Below are positions 6,307-14,169 of a stretch of 17,127 nucleotides of DNA, piece after piece (position 1 is the stretch's first letter; each line of letters begins with the position of its first letter). The stretch is from Desulfobulbaceae bacterium (lineage in GTDB: Bacteria; Desulfobacterota; Desulfobulbia; Desulfobulbales; Desulfocapsaceae), in the NCBI GenBank assembly GCA_031256095.1, contig JAIRRG010000105.1:1-17127 (forward strand), in the 5' to 3' direction. The notes beneath the pieces are model-generated. The model ran no database searches and was not told the DNA's origin. It was given only the letters and a program-made list of their open reading frames with translations. Both the position numbers and the translations under genes were made by a program.

Positions 6307-8481
6307 TCACGAGCATTTGCTGAAGCCGCAGTCATAGCAACTTTCGCAGCCCGATTCAAATACCAGCCGTCCGCCGCATTCCGGACAGACGCTGGCAAAA
6401 CCGTTTTTGGTGCCGGCGAGAAATGACTTGAGCAGCTTGCTGAGCTGGGCTGGCAGATCAAGCATGTGGCCGCTGGAGCGGTCGAGCTGTTTGATAATTT
6501 CCTCCATCGGTACGCCGCAGCGCAGGGCCAGGGACATCAGGCGGCAGATGGTTGTCCACATGGTCGATTTATCTTTCAGGTCGATGCGGTTGTCGAAGGG
6601 AAATTTGGCGAACACCTCCATCGGGCGCTCATTCTCGTCGAAACAGACAATGATATAAATCGGCTTTTTCTCCGGATCTTTCAGGCGGTACCGTTTGGCG
6701 CTGAGAATATCCGGCAGAACAATCTTGCGGGCGCCAGCACTGGAAACAGTGGCTGTTTCTTCCTCTGGCGTGGGTGCCGGGCCGGCGAGATTGAGTACCT
6801 GCGCGTCGCGGGAACCGTCGCGATAAACGGTCAGGCCCTTGCAGCCGAGCTTCCAGCCAAGCATGTAGGAGCGGTGGACGTCTTCCCGGCTGGCTGAATT
6901 TGGCAGATTGATGGTTTTTGAGATTGAGGCGTCAACGCCATTTTGCTGCAAGATGCCCTGCATCTGAATGTGGTCTTGCGGACTGATGTCCTGGGCGCTG
7001 CGGAACACTTCCTGCCAGTGGGCCGGTATTTCCTCGTGGCCAATTACGGTGCCGCTGGCTGCCACCTCGCGCATCAAGGCCTCGGAGTAAAATCCCTCGC
7101 GGCGGGCGATGGCTTCGAAATGCTTGTTGACGAGTATCAGCCGGTCGCCGTCCATGACATGCTTTTCCATGACCACGGAAAAATAGGGTTCGCAGCCGCT
7201 GGCGCAGTCGGCGATCATCGACACGGTGCCGGTTGGTTGAATCGAGGTGAGGGCGGCATTACGTCGGGGGAGATAGGCATTGTGCCCGGCGTCATAGGCG
7301 GGAAAGGCGCCCTTCCTTTCGGCGATCGTCCGTGACCGCTCCTCGGCGGCCTCGCGGATAAAGCGCATCACGTCGGCGGCAGCGGTGCGGCCTTCGTCGC
7401 TGGCGTAGGGCAAAGCAAGCTGAATCAGCATGTCATGTAAACCCATGATACCGAGGCCGATCTTACGGGTTTTCAGGGTCATCTCCCCGATTTCCGGTAT
7501 TGGAAAACGGTTGCAGTCGATGACGTTATCGAGAAAGGTCACCGCCGTGTCAGTGATTTTTTTCAAGCGTGGCCAGTCGATGGCGCCATTTTTGATGAAG
7601 CGCGACAGATTGACTGAGCCCAAATTGCAGGATTCATAAGGCAGAAGCCACTGCTCGCCGCAGGGGTTGGTGGCCTCAAACTGGCCAAGCTGTGGCGTGG
7701 CGTTGGCGCGATTGGCGGCGTCGATGAAGAGAACGCCTGGCTCGCCGTTATGCCAGGCCAGGCCAATGATGTTGTCGAAAATCGAACGGGCGGACAGTCT
7801 CTGTACCACCGCGCCGGTCGAAGGCTCAAGCAGGTCGTAATCATCGCCTTCTTCCACCGCCCGCATGAAAGCATCGGTAATGGCCACGCTAAAGTTGAAA
7901 TTGTTGAAACGCGTCTGATCTTCCTTGGCGTGGATGAAATCAAAAATATCCGGGTGGTCGACGCGCAGTACCCCCATATTGGCGCCGCGCCGTTTGCCGC
8001 CCTGCTTGATGGTCTCGGTGGCGGCATCGAAGACGGCGGCGAACGACAGCGGCCCGGAGGCCACGCCCTGGGTCGAGCGCACGGCGGCGTTCTTGGCCCG
8101 CAAGCGGGAAAAGGCGTAGCCGGTGCCGCCGCCGGTCTTGTGTACCAGTGCCCCATTGCGGATGGCGGTGAAGATGCCATCCATCGAATCGGGTACCGGC
8201 AGCACGAAGCAGGCCGACAACTGCCCGAGATCGGTGCCGGCGTTCATCAGACAAGGGGAATTAGGCAAAAAATCAAGCTTATAGATCATCTGAAAGAAGT
8301 CTTCGCGAAGCTGCTTATGCTCCGGCTGGCCATCATCGATCTGGGCGATGGCGTCGGCGACCCGGCGGCACAGACCGGGCCAGTCTTCCAACGGGCGGCC
8401 TTCATAGTCTTTCAGATAATAGCGGCGAGCCAAAACGGTCTCGGCGGTGGCGGTAAGGGGGGATTGGGCCAGCGATTGCAT
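6307..8481 (-). CDS. nrdJ: Adenosylcobalamin-dependent (class II) ribonucleotide reductase
   Basis: The enzyme reduces ribonucleotides to deoxyribonucleotides using a cobalamin-derived radical and works with or without oxygen. All catalytic parts are visible in the 724 residues. There is a redox cysteine C91 (LSACFVLP) and the N272-P-C274-G-E276 active-site loop, with C274 as the thiyl-radical residue. The partner redox cysteine C285 lies in SCNLGSVNL, and the conserved PTGTVS is at 416-421. A TSCPD domain fills roughly residues 600-690, and the C-terminus is a cysteine-rich, probably zinc-binding tail (CPEC ... CESCYDCGFSKC). The start at 8481 has GAGGT 9 nt upstream (8491-8495). I looked for a cobalamin riboswitch in the 200 bp upstream and saw none. 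Length and layout match Thermotoga-type NrdJ. No separate nrdA/nrdB is present in the window. Confidence 0.95.
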   Translation of the reverse strand: MQSLAQSPLTATAETVLARRYYLKDYEGRPLEDWPGLCRRVADAIAQIDDGQPEHKQLREDFFQMIYKLDFLPNSPCLMNAGTDLGQLSACFVLPVPDSMDGIFTAIRNGALVHKTGGGTGYAFSRLRAKNAAVRSTQGVASGPLSFAAVFDAATETIKQGGKRRGANMGVLRVDHPDIFDFIHAKEDQTRFNNFNFSVAITDAFMRAVEEGDDYDLLEPSTGAVVQRLSARSIFDNIIGLAWHNGEPGVLFIDAANRANATPQLGQFEATNPCGEQWLLPYESCNLGSVNLSRFIKNGAIDWPRLKKITDTAVTFLDNVIDCNRFPIPEIGEMTLKTRKIGLGIMGLHDMLIQLALPYASDEGRTAAADVMRFIREAAEERSRTIAERKGAFPAYDAGHNAYLPRRNAALTSIQPTGTVSMIADCASGCEPYFSVVMEKHVMDGDRLILVNKHFEAIARREGFYSEALMREVAASGTVIGHEEIPAHWQEVFRSAQDISPQDHIQMQGILQQNGVDASISKTINLPNSASREDVHRSYMLGWKLGCKGLTVYRDGSRDAQVLNLAGPAPTPEEETATVSSAGARKIVLPDILSAKRYRLKDPEKKPIYIIVCFDENERPMEVFAKFPFDNRIDLKDKSTMWTTICRLMSLALRCGVPMEEIIKQLDRSSGHMLDLPAQLSKLLKSFLAGTKNGFASVCPECGGRLVFESGCESCYDCGFSKCS

Positions 8482-8681
8482 ACCTCTTTTACCTCAATGT
8501 TTTTCTGAAAAATCAAGCGAAATGGGAAAGCTATTTTTGTGATGATTGAGCAACGTAAGCCTCGACTATGTCACCCCCAATATCTGACACGGCAACCTTC
8601 CATGGCCAATCCGCACGGAATATACGTTTTTTCCCCCTGAGAGTGCTCTGAACAGAGGATTTCGTTATGATCATTTTAGAC

Positions 8682-9557
8682 TCAGGATTTGAAGTAGCCT
8701 ATCAATTGGTAAGCTTTTTTACAATAGGGGATAAATAACCGTAAAAGGACAAAAGTCTGTTCCCGATCAATTATTTTTCCTGACGGATGGCCAGATTCAT
8801 TTCTAAGATTACGGATTACCGAGAGAATTCCCTCAAAGTGAGTATCAAAACCTTCTTTGATTCCATTGGAACATGTTTTCAGGTCTTCTTGCTGAAATAT
8901 ATTTTTGAACTTGTTGACCTTCTGGAGAATGGTTTTTTGAGAAAAAACTGAAGAATAAACGCCCTTTTTTGTAGAATTTTTCTCTATCGTATCAACAAGG
9001 AGTAAAAATGTGTGTTCGGCGGCGACACCAAGCATAACTGTGGAAGCGAGAAAGCATCCACACTGAAAAGACTGCATAGCCTCTTTCAAATAAAGTAGCG
9101 TGATCTCATTAATTTCAGGAATAGCTGATTTGATTTGTTTCTCGTATGAAGAAACATCGTGGAAAAAATATGCGTCTTGATCCTTTGCGATCCGCTTTCC
9201 AAGGCTCGTTACATGAAAAAAAGGGAAAATAGGATTATCATTGTCACATCCAAGAGAAATTATTCCCTGTCTGAACAAATCCCAGAACAGTTCGAGAAAC
9301 AATTCTTGTTCCTGTGCATCTAATGTCGTCGCATCAGGACCGCGGTATCCTGGTTGTTGGTGCTGACGGCCTTCCTGTTTAGCAAAAACACGAGCAATTC
9401 CAAAACTGAGGTCAGCGTATTGTTTTGGCATACATTTCTCGTAAGTGGAGCAATGAGGGTTATCATACTCAGTCCCATAAAAATGGAATAAAGCATTTTC
9501 ACGTTCGGCAAAAATGTCCAGCGCGGCGCGTCTCATTTCTTCATAACTATGCGACAT
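8682..9557 (-). CDS. HEPN-like protein (R-N-x3-H motif), possible winged-helix N-terminal part
   Basis: I prefer the ATG at 9557 (291 residues) because GAGGAG at 9562-9567 lies 4 nt before it. An in-frame ATG at 9569 would put that site inside the gene. Residues 85-125 (ELFWDLFRQGIISLG, then FFHVTSLGKRIA) resemble a winged-helix fold. The C-terminal half is helical, with VAAEHTFLLLVD near 178-189 and RNESGH at 252-257. That is the R-N-x3-H pattern of HEPN ribonucleases and of DUF4145-like proteins. The family assignment is inference from this motif and the helical context. The gene follows the endonuclease gene by 74 bp in the same direction and is AT-rich like the R-M genes. A role beside restriction, such as RNA cleavage during infection, is possible but unproven. 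Confidence 0.75.
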   Translation of the reverse strand: MSHSYEEMRRAALDIFAERENALFHFYGTEYDNPHCSTYEKCMPKQYADLSFGIARVFAKQEGRQHQQPGYRGPDATTLDAQEQELFLELFWDLFRQGIISLGCDNDNPIFPFFHVTSLGKRIAKDQDAYFFHDVSSYEKQIKSAIPEINEITLLYLKEAMQSFQCGCFLASTVMLGVAAEHTFLLLVDTIEKNSTKKGVYSSVFSQKTILQKVNKFKNIFQQEDLKTCSNGIKEGFDTHFEGILSVIRNLRNESGHPSGKIIDREQTFVLLRLFIPYCKKAYQLIGYFKS

Positions 9558-9609
9558 ATAACTCCTCATTACGACAAATAATATCCCTTTCCATAAGATA
9601 CCGATTTAG

Positions 9610-9640
9610 ATTATATTTGAAGCAGTTTTTATTATGTCAC
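9610..9640 (-). promoter_or_regulatory. Candidate promoter for the HEPN-like gene
   Basis: On the - strand a perfect TATAAT (+ strand 9610-9615) lies 19 bp from GTGACA (9635-9640), which overlaps the end of the endonuclease gene. The spacing is long. If used, the HEPN-like gene could be expressed separately from the methyltransferase and endonuclease. Confidence 0.4.
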
Positions 9641-10537
9641 GCCCAATACGCGGCGAACGGCATTATCCATATCTTCACCTGTCGGTAAATAAGAACCAGT
9701 AATGAATCTTCTGGAAAACTCAGCCAGCTTGAAGCGAATTTCCCGTTTCGGCACGATATGACGTTGCTGGCCATGTTGGACAGGTTCGGAAAGCGAGTAC
9801 GTATGCACGGTGAGAACATCGGGCGCCCGTTCTCTGACCAACGGCACATCCGCGCCAACAATATCCTCAAATTTTCTGTAAACAATTTCAGGCAGTATAA
9901 AGTACAAGCCCGATGGAACAAAGTGGGAACGGGAATAAATAAGACCTTTGCGAATAAGCTGTGGGATCAAACGCTTATGAACATTTGCCCAATTTAGACC
10001 GTGACAGGATTTAGGGATAATCTCCGTTGCCTCCGTCAGGTGCTTATAGGAATGCCAGGTATCACGATAATTGTTGGTAATATCTATGCTCTGAACCTCC
10101 ACGCCAACGTATTGAACTAATTCCCCGCCACGAACCCTTGCCAACACCCAATCCATTGATAATTGAGTCGCTAACTTCACCTCTCTTCCAGAATTGTGGC
10201 CAAGGGCGACAATGCAATCATCAATGCTGTCACGCAGAGAAATAAATTGGTCAAATAGAAATAATTCTAGATCATTACCAAATACATCAGTGGCAACCTT
10301 GCGCAGTGTAGCATAATTTTTTTCATAAAAACGATTCGGGCAAATGATGCAATCCCCAAAAGCCGTCGTTACGCTGCACGTGCCATACACAATGGTTTGA
10401 TCGTGGTTAGTTTTAGTGCATGATTTAGATATGAATGGGCATGCTCCCAGATTCCATAAAACCCGGGATGTTTGAGTCAGATCATCGGGCGCATAACCGA
10501 ATATCTCGACGATATCGTTCTTTGGCCGTATTGCCAT
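9632..10537 (-). CDS. NotI-family type II restriction endonuclease
   Basis: This 301-residue protein shows the N-terminal cysteine pattern of the NotI family, which holds an iron in a Cys4 site. ACPFISKSCTKT spans residues 32-43, YGTCSV includes C54, and GDCIICPNRFY includes C63 and C66. The catalytic core looks like a PD-(D/E)xK nuclease variant: D129 (SMDWVL), then E147-V-Q149 (VGVEVQS). A glutamine in the last position occurs in some restriction enzymes, such as BglII. NotI itself is longer (383 residues, as I remember it); EagI-type members are closer to this size. Family members recognise GC-rich palindromes (GCGGCCGC, CGGCCG), so a similar target is likely here, by inference. The gene starts 3 nt after the methyltransferase stop, as expected for one R-M operon with the methylase first. 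Confidence 0.85.
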   Translation of the reverse strand: MAIRPKNDIVEIFGYAPDDLTQTSRVLWNLGACPFISKSCTKTNHDQTIVYGTCSVTTAFGDCIICPNRFYEKNYATLRKVATDVFGNDLELFLFDQFISLRDSIDDCIVALGHNSGREVKLATQLSMDWVLARVRGGELVQYVGVEVQSIDITNNYRDTWHSYKHLTEATEIIPKSCHGLNWANVHKRLIPQLIRKGLIYSRSHFVPSGLYFILPEIVYRKFEDIVGADVPLVRERAPDVLTVHTYSLSEPVQHGQQRHIVPKREIRFKLAEFSRRFITGSYLPTGEDMDNAVRRVLGVT

Positions 10538-10540
10538 GGC

Positions 10541-11704
10541 TCAATCACTTAACATGAGTCTGATCTCTTCCCCAATCACTTTAGCCAGCAACGGCGGGAC
10601 AGCATTGCCAACTTGCTCATACTGTTGGGTGATACTGCCCATGAAGGTGTAAGAATCAGGAAAAGACTGGATACGGGCCGCCTCGCGGACAGAAAGAATC
10701 CGGTCTTGTTCGGGATGGAAAAAGCTGCCCCAATGCGGGTCGCATTTCGTCAGAATCGTTGAACACAACAAATCGGGATGCAATCTACCGTATCGTTTCG
10801 TGTGGTCGCTACGCCGCGCCCGTTGCAAACCCGCCGGCAATAATTCAGGCGGAATATCGCGCCAGCTTCCTCCCTGGGGTATATATTTCAATCGCTCCAG
10901 ATTGATTGCCGCAAGATGGGCACAGTTATGATTTAATAACTGCCGGGTTCCGTTTCTAAGAATTTTCTGATACTCTGTGGTGGGTTCAATTGTATATTTT
11001 AAAACTCTATCTCCACCGCCATTCTCAATAACGGGTAAATCAGAAATGGCGTCCCAGACTGAAGTGTGTTTCTTTAACAGGGAAGCGAACAGAGGAGAAA
11101 CGTGAAAGCATAATTCCCTAGCTCCATAAAAGTTGGCGATGGAGCTGGCATTGTATGTTGGCTTTGGGAATGAAATGTTCTTAGTTTTTCCATGTATGCC
11201 GATAAAAATTGTCCTGAAGCGCATCTGCGGGACGCCATAATGGCCAGCGAACAATATTTTGTGGGCAACCATATAACCAAGAGCCTCAAGTTCCCGATAA
11301 ATTTGTTTAACTACTGTCCCTTGCCCAAGCTGAACAATGCCGGGAACATTTTCAAGCAATACTGCTTTGGGACGTAGCGCGGCGGCGACCCGCAAAAAAT
11401 CTTTGAATAGATGGTTCCTTTTGTCATCCAGGCTTCGTATCGGTGCGTTGACGGAAAAACCCTGGCAAGGCGGGCCGCCCGCAAGTAAGTCCAAATCACC
11501 TGGCTTTATGGTAAGTTCCTGGTGCCAGTTCAAATCGTGGACAAGACGAACATCACCAACAATCATCCGCGTATCAGGATGATTTGCTTGATACGTGGCA
11601 GCGTATTGTTCCACAAGCTCGTTGGCGAAGACGGGATGAAAGCCCGCCATTGCCAATCCGCATGACAGACCACCCGCTCCGGCAAACAGATCAACCAGTT
11701 TCAC
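10541..11704 (-). CDS. C5-cytosine DNA methyltransferase, cognate of the NotI-family enzyme
   Basis: This protein transfers methyl groups from SAM to C5 of cytosine in the R-M target. The 387 residues contain the ordered motifs: I, DLFAGAGGLS at 5-14; IV, GGPPCQGFS with catalytic C80; VI, ENVPG at 118-122; VIII, QMRFR at 160-164. The late motifs are RIQSFPDSY and the C-terminal VGNAVPP (motif X). The target-recognition region lies roughly between residues 215 and 320 and would set specificity. The start is GTG at 11704, 9 nt after the stop of the small upstream gene. Only a weak purine stretch (AAAGAAA) precedes it, so translation is probably coupled to the small gene. A stop-to-start gap of 3 nt links it to the endonuclease. 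Confidence 0.95.
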   Translation of the reverse strand: MKLVDLFAGAGGLSCGLAMAGFHPVFANELVEQYAATYQANHPDTRMIVGDVRLVHDLNWHQELTIKPGDLDLLAGGPPCQGFSVNAPIRSLDDKRNHLFKDFLRVAAALRPKAVLLENVPGIVQLGQGTVVKQIYRELEALGYMVAHKILFAGHYGVPQMRFRTIFIGIHGKTKNISFPKPTYNASSIANFYGARELCFHVSPLFASLLKKHTSVWDAISDLPVIENGGGDRVLKYTIEPTTEYQKILRNGTRQLLNHNCAHLAAINLERLKYIPQGGSWRDIPPELLPAGLQRARRSDHTKRYGRLHPDLLCSTILTKCDPHWGSFFHPEQDRILSVREAARIQSFPDSYTFMGSITQQYEQVGNAVPPLLAKVIGEEIRLMLSD

Positions 11705-11713
11705 GAGGTTTCT

Positions 11714-11896
11714 TTATTTACGGCGATTATCTTTCTCTTTGGCGATACCTTTGAATGGCCCGCCGCCGGATTTTTGCTCCATGAACCTTCCTGTTTCTGT
11801 ATCACGTTTTACATATAAATCAGTTTTCGGATTGTGCATTTGCGTTCTATCATTGATCGCACCTTTGCGATATCCCTCGCCGGTATTTTTTGCCAT
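11714..11896 (-). CDS. Small conserved hydrophilic protein leading the R-M operon
   Basis: The start at 11896 gives 60 residues and has GGAG at 11903-11906, 6 nt upstream. An in-frame ATG at 11908 lies in front of that site and is less likely. The protein begins MAKNTGEGYRKGAIND and continues with NPKTDLYVKRDTETGRFM and GGPFKGIAKEK. It is short, basic and glycine-rich with no hydrophobic segment. I recognise the pattern (MAKNTG-G-RKGA...KRDT-TG-FM...PFKG) as a widespread uncharacterised small family, often seen without assigned function. It has no helix-turn-helix that I can see, so it does not look like a classical R-M controller (C) protein. Its place as first gene of the operon, 9 nt before the methyltransferase, suggests a linked role. 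Confidence 0.8.
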   Translation of the reverse strand: MAKNTGEGYRKGAINDRTQMHNPKTDLYVKRDTETGRFMEQKSGGGPFKGIAKEKDNRRK

Positions 11897-11969
11897 CACA
11901 AGCTCCATGAAAAGATGTATTGGAGAAAGTCGTTAGCCCATAGCCTCGACCCATAATCGCATTTTGACT

Positions 11970-11998
11970 ACTATATCGTGTTGCTTCTGAGGACGCAA
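11970..11998 (-). promoter_or_regulatory. Candidate sigma-70 promoter of the R-M operon
   Basis: On the - strand TTGCGT (+ strand 11993-11998) is followed after 17 bp by TATAGT (11970-11975), a 5/6 match to the -10 consensus. It lies about 75 bp before the small-protein start and downstream of the dsr terminator, so it would serve the small protein, methyltransferase and endonuclease. The -35 match is only moderate. Confidence 0.45.
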
Positions 11999-12057
11999 GC
12001 CCCTATATATGGGATAATGTGCTATGACAAACCTCTGGATCAGTTCGTTCGGATAAC

Positions 12058-12092
12058 AAAAAAATGGGGGTTCGGAAAACTCCGAACCCCCA
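12058..12092 (-). terminator. Rho-independent terminator of the dsr operon
   Basis: A perfect 12-bp inverted repeat, TGGGGGTTCGGA (12065-12076) and TCCGAACCCCCA (12081-12092), encloses a 4-nt loop. Read leftward it is followed by seven Ts (+ strand As at 12058-12064). It sits 43 bp past the dsrP stop and is oriented to end leftward transcription, which also insulates the R-M genes from the dsr operon. Confidence 0.93.
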
Positions 12093-12134
12093 GGGGAAGT
12101 CCCTAAAAAACGGCGGAAAAAGAAGAGTGAACGT

Positions 12135-13310
12135 TTACGCTTCCACCTCATGCTCGACGGCAACCGCGATCTTGTACAACACCGTCACCAGGAAAAAGCC
12201 GGTGGCCCAGATGCCGGTGCTGACAAAAATCTCGTTTAAGGTCGGATAGTACTCGGTAATCTGGTTCAGCGGATTGACCACCAAACCGCCCAAAACAAAT
12301 CCCAGGCCCTTGTCGAGGAAGAGGGAGAGAAAGGTCAGGGCGCAACCAAGCACCACCAGGGTATCGGTCTGGGCTTTGGCCAGCTTCATGTAGGCGAATA
12401 CCGCCAGCCCAGCGAAACACATGATCACCGACGTCCACATGATCGGCACCAGATTGTTGTAGACATGGCCGTCATGCTCGAGGCCAAAAAACAGGTATTC
12501 GAGTGAGTGCATATGACCTGGCACGTTCGAGTAATAACCGACGAAAAACTCCATGCAAACGAAGAAGGCGTTGATGATCGCCGCGTACATGATGATGGTG
12601 ATCAGCTTGTTGACCGCCTCCTTGCCAGCGTCGAAGTGGGCGAACTTCTTCATGATCGCGCAGAAAATCAGGATCAGGGACGGGCCGGCGGCAAAGGCCG
12701 AGGCGAGAAAGCGCGGCGCCGTGATCGCTGACAGCCAGAAATGGCGGCTGGGCAGACCGCAGTACAGCATGGCGGTGACAGTGTGGATTGAGACGGCAAA
12801 TGGAATCGATACAGAGACGAAGAAATACCCCCACTTCGGCGGTTTGACCTCTTTCTTTTCGGCGGTGAGAATGACCCAGCCGCAGATGATATTTAAGGTC
12901 AAATAGCCGACCAACACCACCATATCCCAGAACAACATCGAGTTGGGAGTCGGGTGCAGGATCATGTTCAGGGCGCGAATCGGCTGACCGATATCGGCCA
13001 TGACAAACATCAGACACATGACGATGGCCGAGATGGCAAGAAACTCGCCAAGAATGGTCAGGCGGCCAAAGACTTTGTAATCGTGAATATAGAAGGGCAA
13101 AACCAGCATCAAGCCTCCGGCGGCGACGCCGACCAGGAAGGTGAATTGTGAGATATACAGGCCCCAGGACAAATCACGGCCCATGCCGGTCAAGGCCATA
13201 CCAAACAGGAACTGCCGGATGTAACAGGCGGCGCCCAAGACCATCAAGGCCAGCAAGAGGGCCAGCCAACCCCAGTAGATGGGGGTACCTTTTAACGCTT
13301 TTTCAATCAT
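12135..13310 (-). CDS. dsrP: DsrP, NrfD-family membrane subunit of the Dsr complex
   Basis: DsrP is the integral-membrane, quinone-interacting subunit of the DsrJOP module. The 391 residues are mostly hydrophobic, with about ten membrane segments, for example LALLLALMVLGAACYI at 16-31. Typical NrfD/DsrP features are FLVGVAAGGLM near 58-68 and the loop with RALNMILHPTPNSMLFWD. Family members lack cofactors or, in some reports, bind heme b. The start at 13310 has GAGGG just upstream, within the 7-nt gap after the dsrO stop, so the two are tightly coupled. It is the last gene of the operon, followed by the terminator at 12058-12092. Order and direction dsrM-K-J-O-P are those of sulfate reducers. 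Confidence 0.95.
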   Translation of the reverse strand: MIEKALKGTPIYWGWLALLLALMVLGAACYIRQFLFGMALTGMGRDLSWGLYISQFTFLVGVAAGGLMLVLPFYIHDYKVFGRLTILGEFLAISAIVMCLMFVMADIGQPIRALNMILHPTPNSMLFWDMVVLVGYLTLNIICGWVILTAEKKEVKPPKWGYFFVSVSIPFAVSIHTVTAMLYCGLPSRHFWLSAITAPRFLASAFAAGPSLILIFCAIMKKFAHFDAGKEAVNKLITIIMYAAIINAFFVCMEFFVGYYSNVPGHMHSLEYLFFGLEHDGHVYNNLVPIMWTSVIMCFAGLAVFAYMKLAKAQTDTLVVLGCALTFLSLFLDKGLGFVLGGLVVNPLNQITEYYPTLNEIFVSTGIWATGFFLVTVLYKIAVAVEHEVEA

Positions 13311-13317
13311 GACACCC

Positions 13318-14169
13318 TCACACGATGTAGAAGACGGAAGGCTGCGTCCCGTAGGCCGGAGACCGCTGGATTGTATTCTCTCTGGCCAATACTTGGCGGA
13401 TTTGCGATTCAGGATTGTTCAGGTCGCCAAAGACGATGGCATTGCTATCCTGCACCGCTTCAACGCAGGCCGGCTGTTGGCCCAGGGCCAGGCGCTCCTC
13501 GCAGAATGTGCATTTTTCCACGACGCCGCGCATCCGGGTCGGAAAGTTGGGATTGTATTCGCTTATATAGGGGCGAGGATCCTTCCAGTTGAAGCTGCGG
13601 GCGCCATAGGGGCAGGCCATCATGCAGAAACGGCAGCCGATGCAGCGATGGTAGTCCATGGCAACGATACCGTTCTCTTTCAAAACAAAGGTCGCCTTGG
13701 TCGGGCAGACGCGAACGCAGGCAGGCTGGTTGCAGTGATTGCAGAGGACGAGAAAATCGTTTTCGGCGATGGTCTTTGAAGGATGGGCCACCGACTGCTC
13801 TACCCACTGATCGGCAAAAACATCGGCGTAGGGCGCCTTCCATATCCATTTGATCTCGCTCTTGCGATCGGTCTTGCCGTTTCCGTCGACGATATGGGGA
13901 ATGTTGTGCGCCTTGTTGCAGGAGGCGATCACCTTGTCGAGCATGTCGGGTTGACCATAGAATTTCCGCATGTCGATGACCATACCCAGGCGCACGCCGC
14001 TGTGTTTTTCCGATTCACCGGCGGCCTCATGCCCGGTCTGGGCAGCGGCATTATTTTCGCTGTTGGCGAACGCCGGAGACGAAGAGAGATGGGCCGCCAC
14101 CGGAGCGCCGATTCCGGCCAGGGCCGTAATCCCCGCGATTTTCAGGAATGAACGTCTGTTATTATCCAT
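13318..14169 (-). CDS. dsrO: DsrO, periplasmic ferredoxin-like Fe-S subunit
   Basis: The start at 14169 gives 283 residues, overlaps the dsrJ stop (TAATG) and has AAGGAG 8 nt upstream (14178-14183). It exposes a Tat signal (NNRRSFLK at residues 3-10), so the folded Fe-S protein is exported to the periplasm. A longer frame from 14226 would bury the signal. Cysteine groups are C143-C146-C151-C155, C176-C179-C182-C186 and C220-C223-C235, plus C84. Compared with four-cluster ferredoxin subunits (NrfC/PsrB type), the first three cysteines of motif I and the last of motif IV (V239 here) are absent. Because those four bind one cluster together, three complete [4Fe-4S] clusters are expected. It passes electrons between DsrP and the cytochrome DsrJ. 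Confidence 0.95.
   Translation of the reverse strand: MDNNRRSFLKIAGITALAGIGAPVAAHLSSSPAFANSENNAAAQTGHEAAGESEKHSGVRLGMVIDMRKFYGQPDMLDKVIASCNKAHNIPHIVDGNGKTDRKSEIKWIWKAPYADVFADQWVEQSVAHPSKTIAENDFLVLCNHCNQPACVRVCPTKATFVLKENGIVAMDYHRCIGCRFCMMACPYGARSFNWKDPRPYISEYNPNFPTRMRGVVEKCTFCEERLALGQQPACVEAVQDSNAIVFGDLNNPESQIRQVLARENTIQRSPAYGTQPSVFYIV

Noticed and set aside
6153..6323. A 56-codon + strand frame (MSDLVNAVAGG...) between the SEC-C gene and nrdJ
   Set aside because: The overlapping - strand frame has more protein-like composition and ends in overlap with the SEC-C start; the + frame lacks a ribosome-binding site and runs into the end of nrdJ.
8482..8681. Cobalamin riboswitch or terminator in the gap upstream of nrdJ
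   Set aside because: No B12-box or other conserved riboswitch core was seen. The CTCTGTTCAGAG element has a 5-bp stem and no following T run.
8558..11950. The 9-mer agcctcgac on both sides of the R-M island (8558-8566 and 11942-11950) as a target-site duplication
   Set aside because: A 9-base match between two gaps of about 200 bp has a fair chance of being random (around 1 in 7), and no transposase, integrase or terminal inverted repeat is present.
11933..12163. A 76-codon - strand frame spanning the end of dsrP and the terminator
   Set aside because: It reads through the strong terminator hairpin and overlaps dsrP in another frame; low-complexity basic composition.
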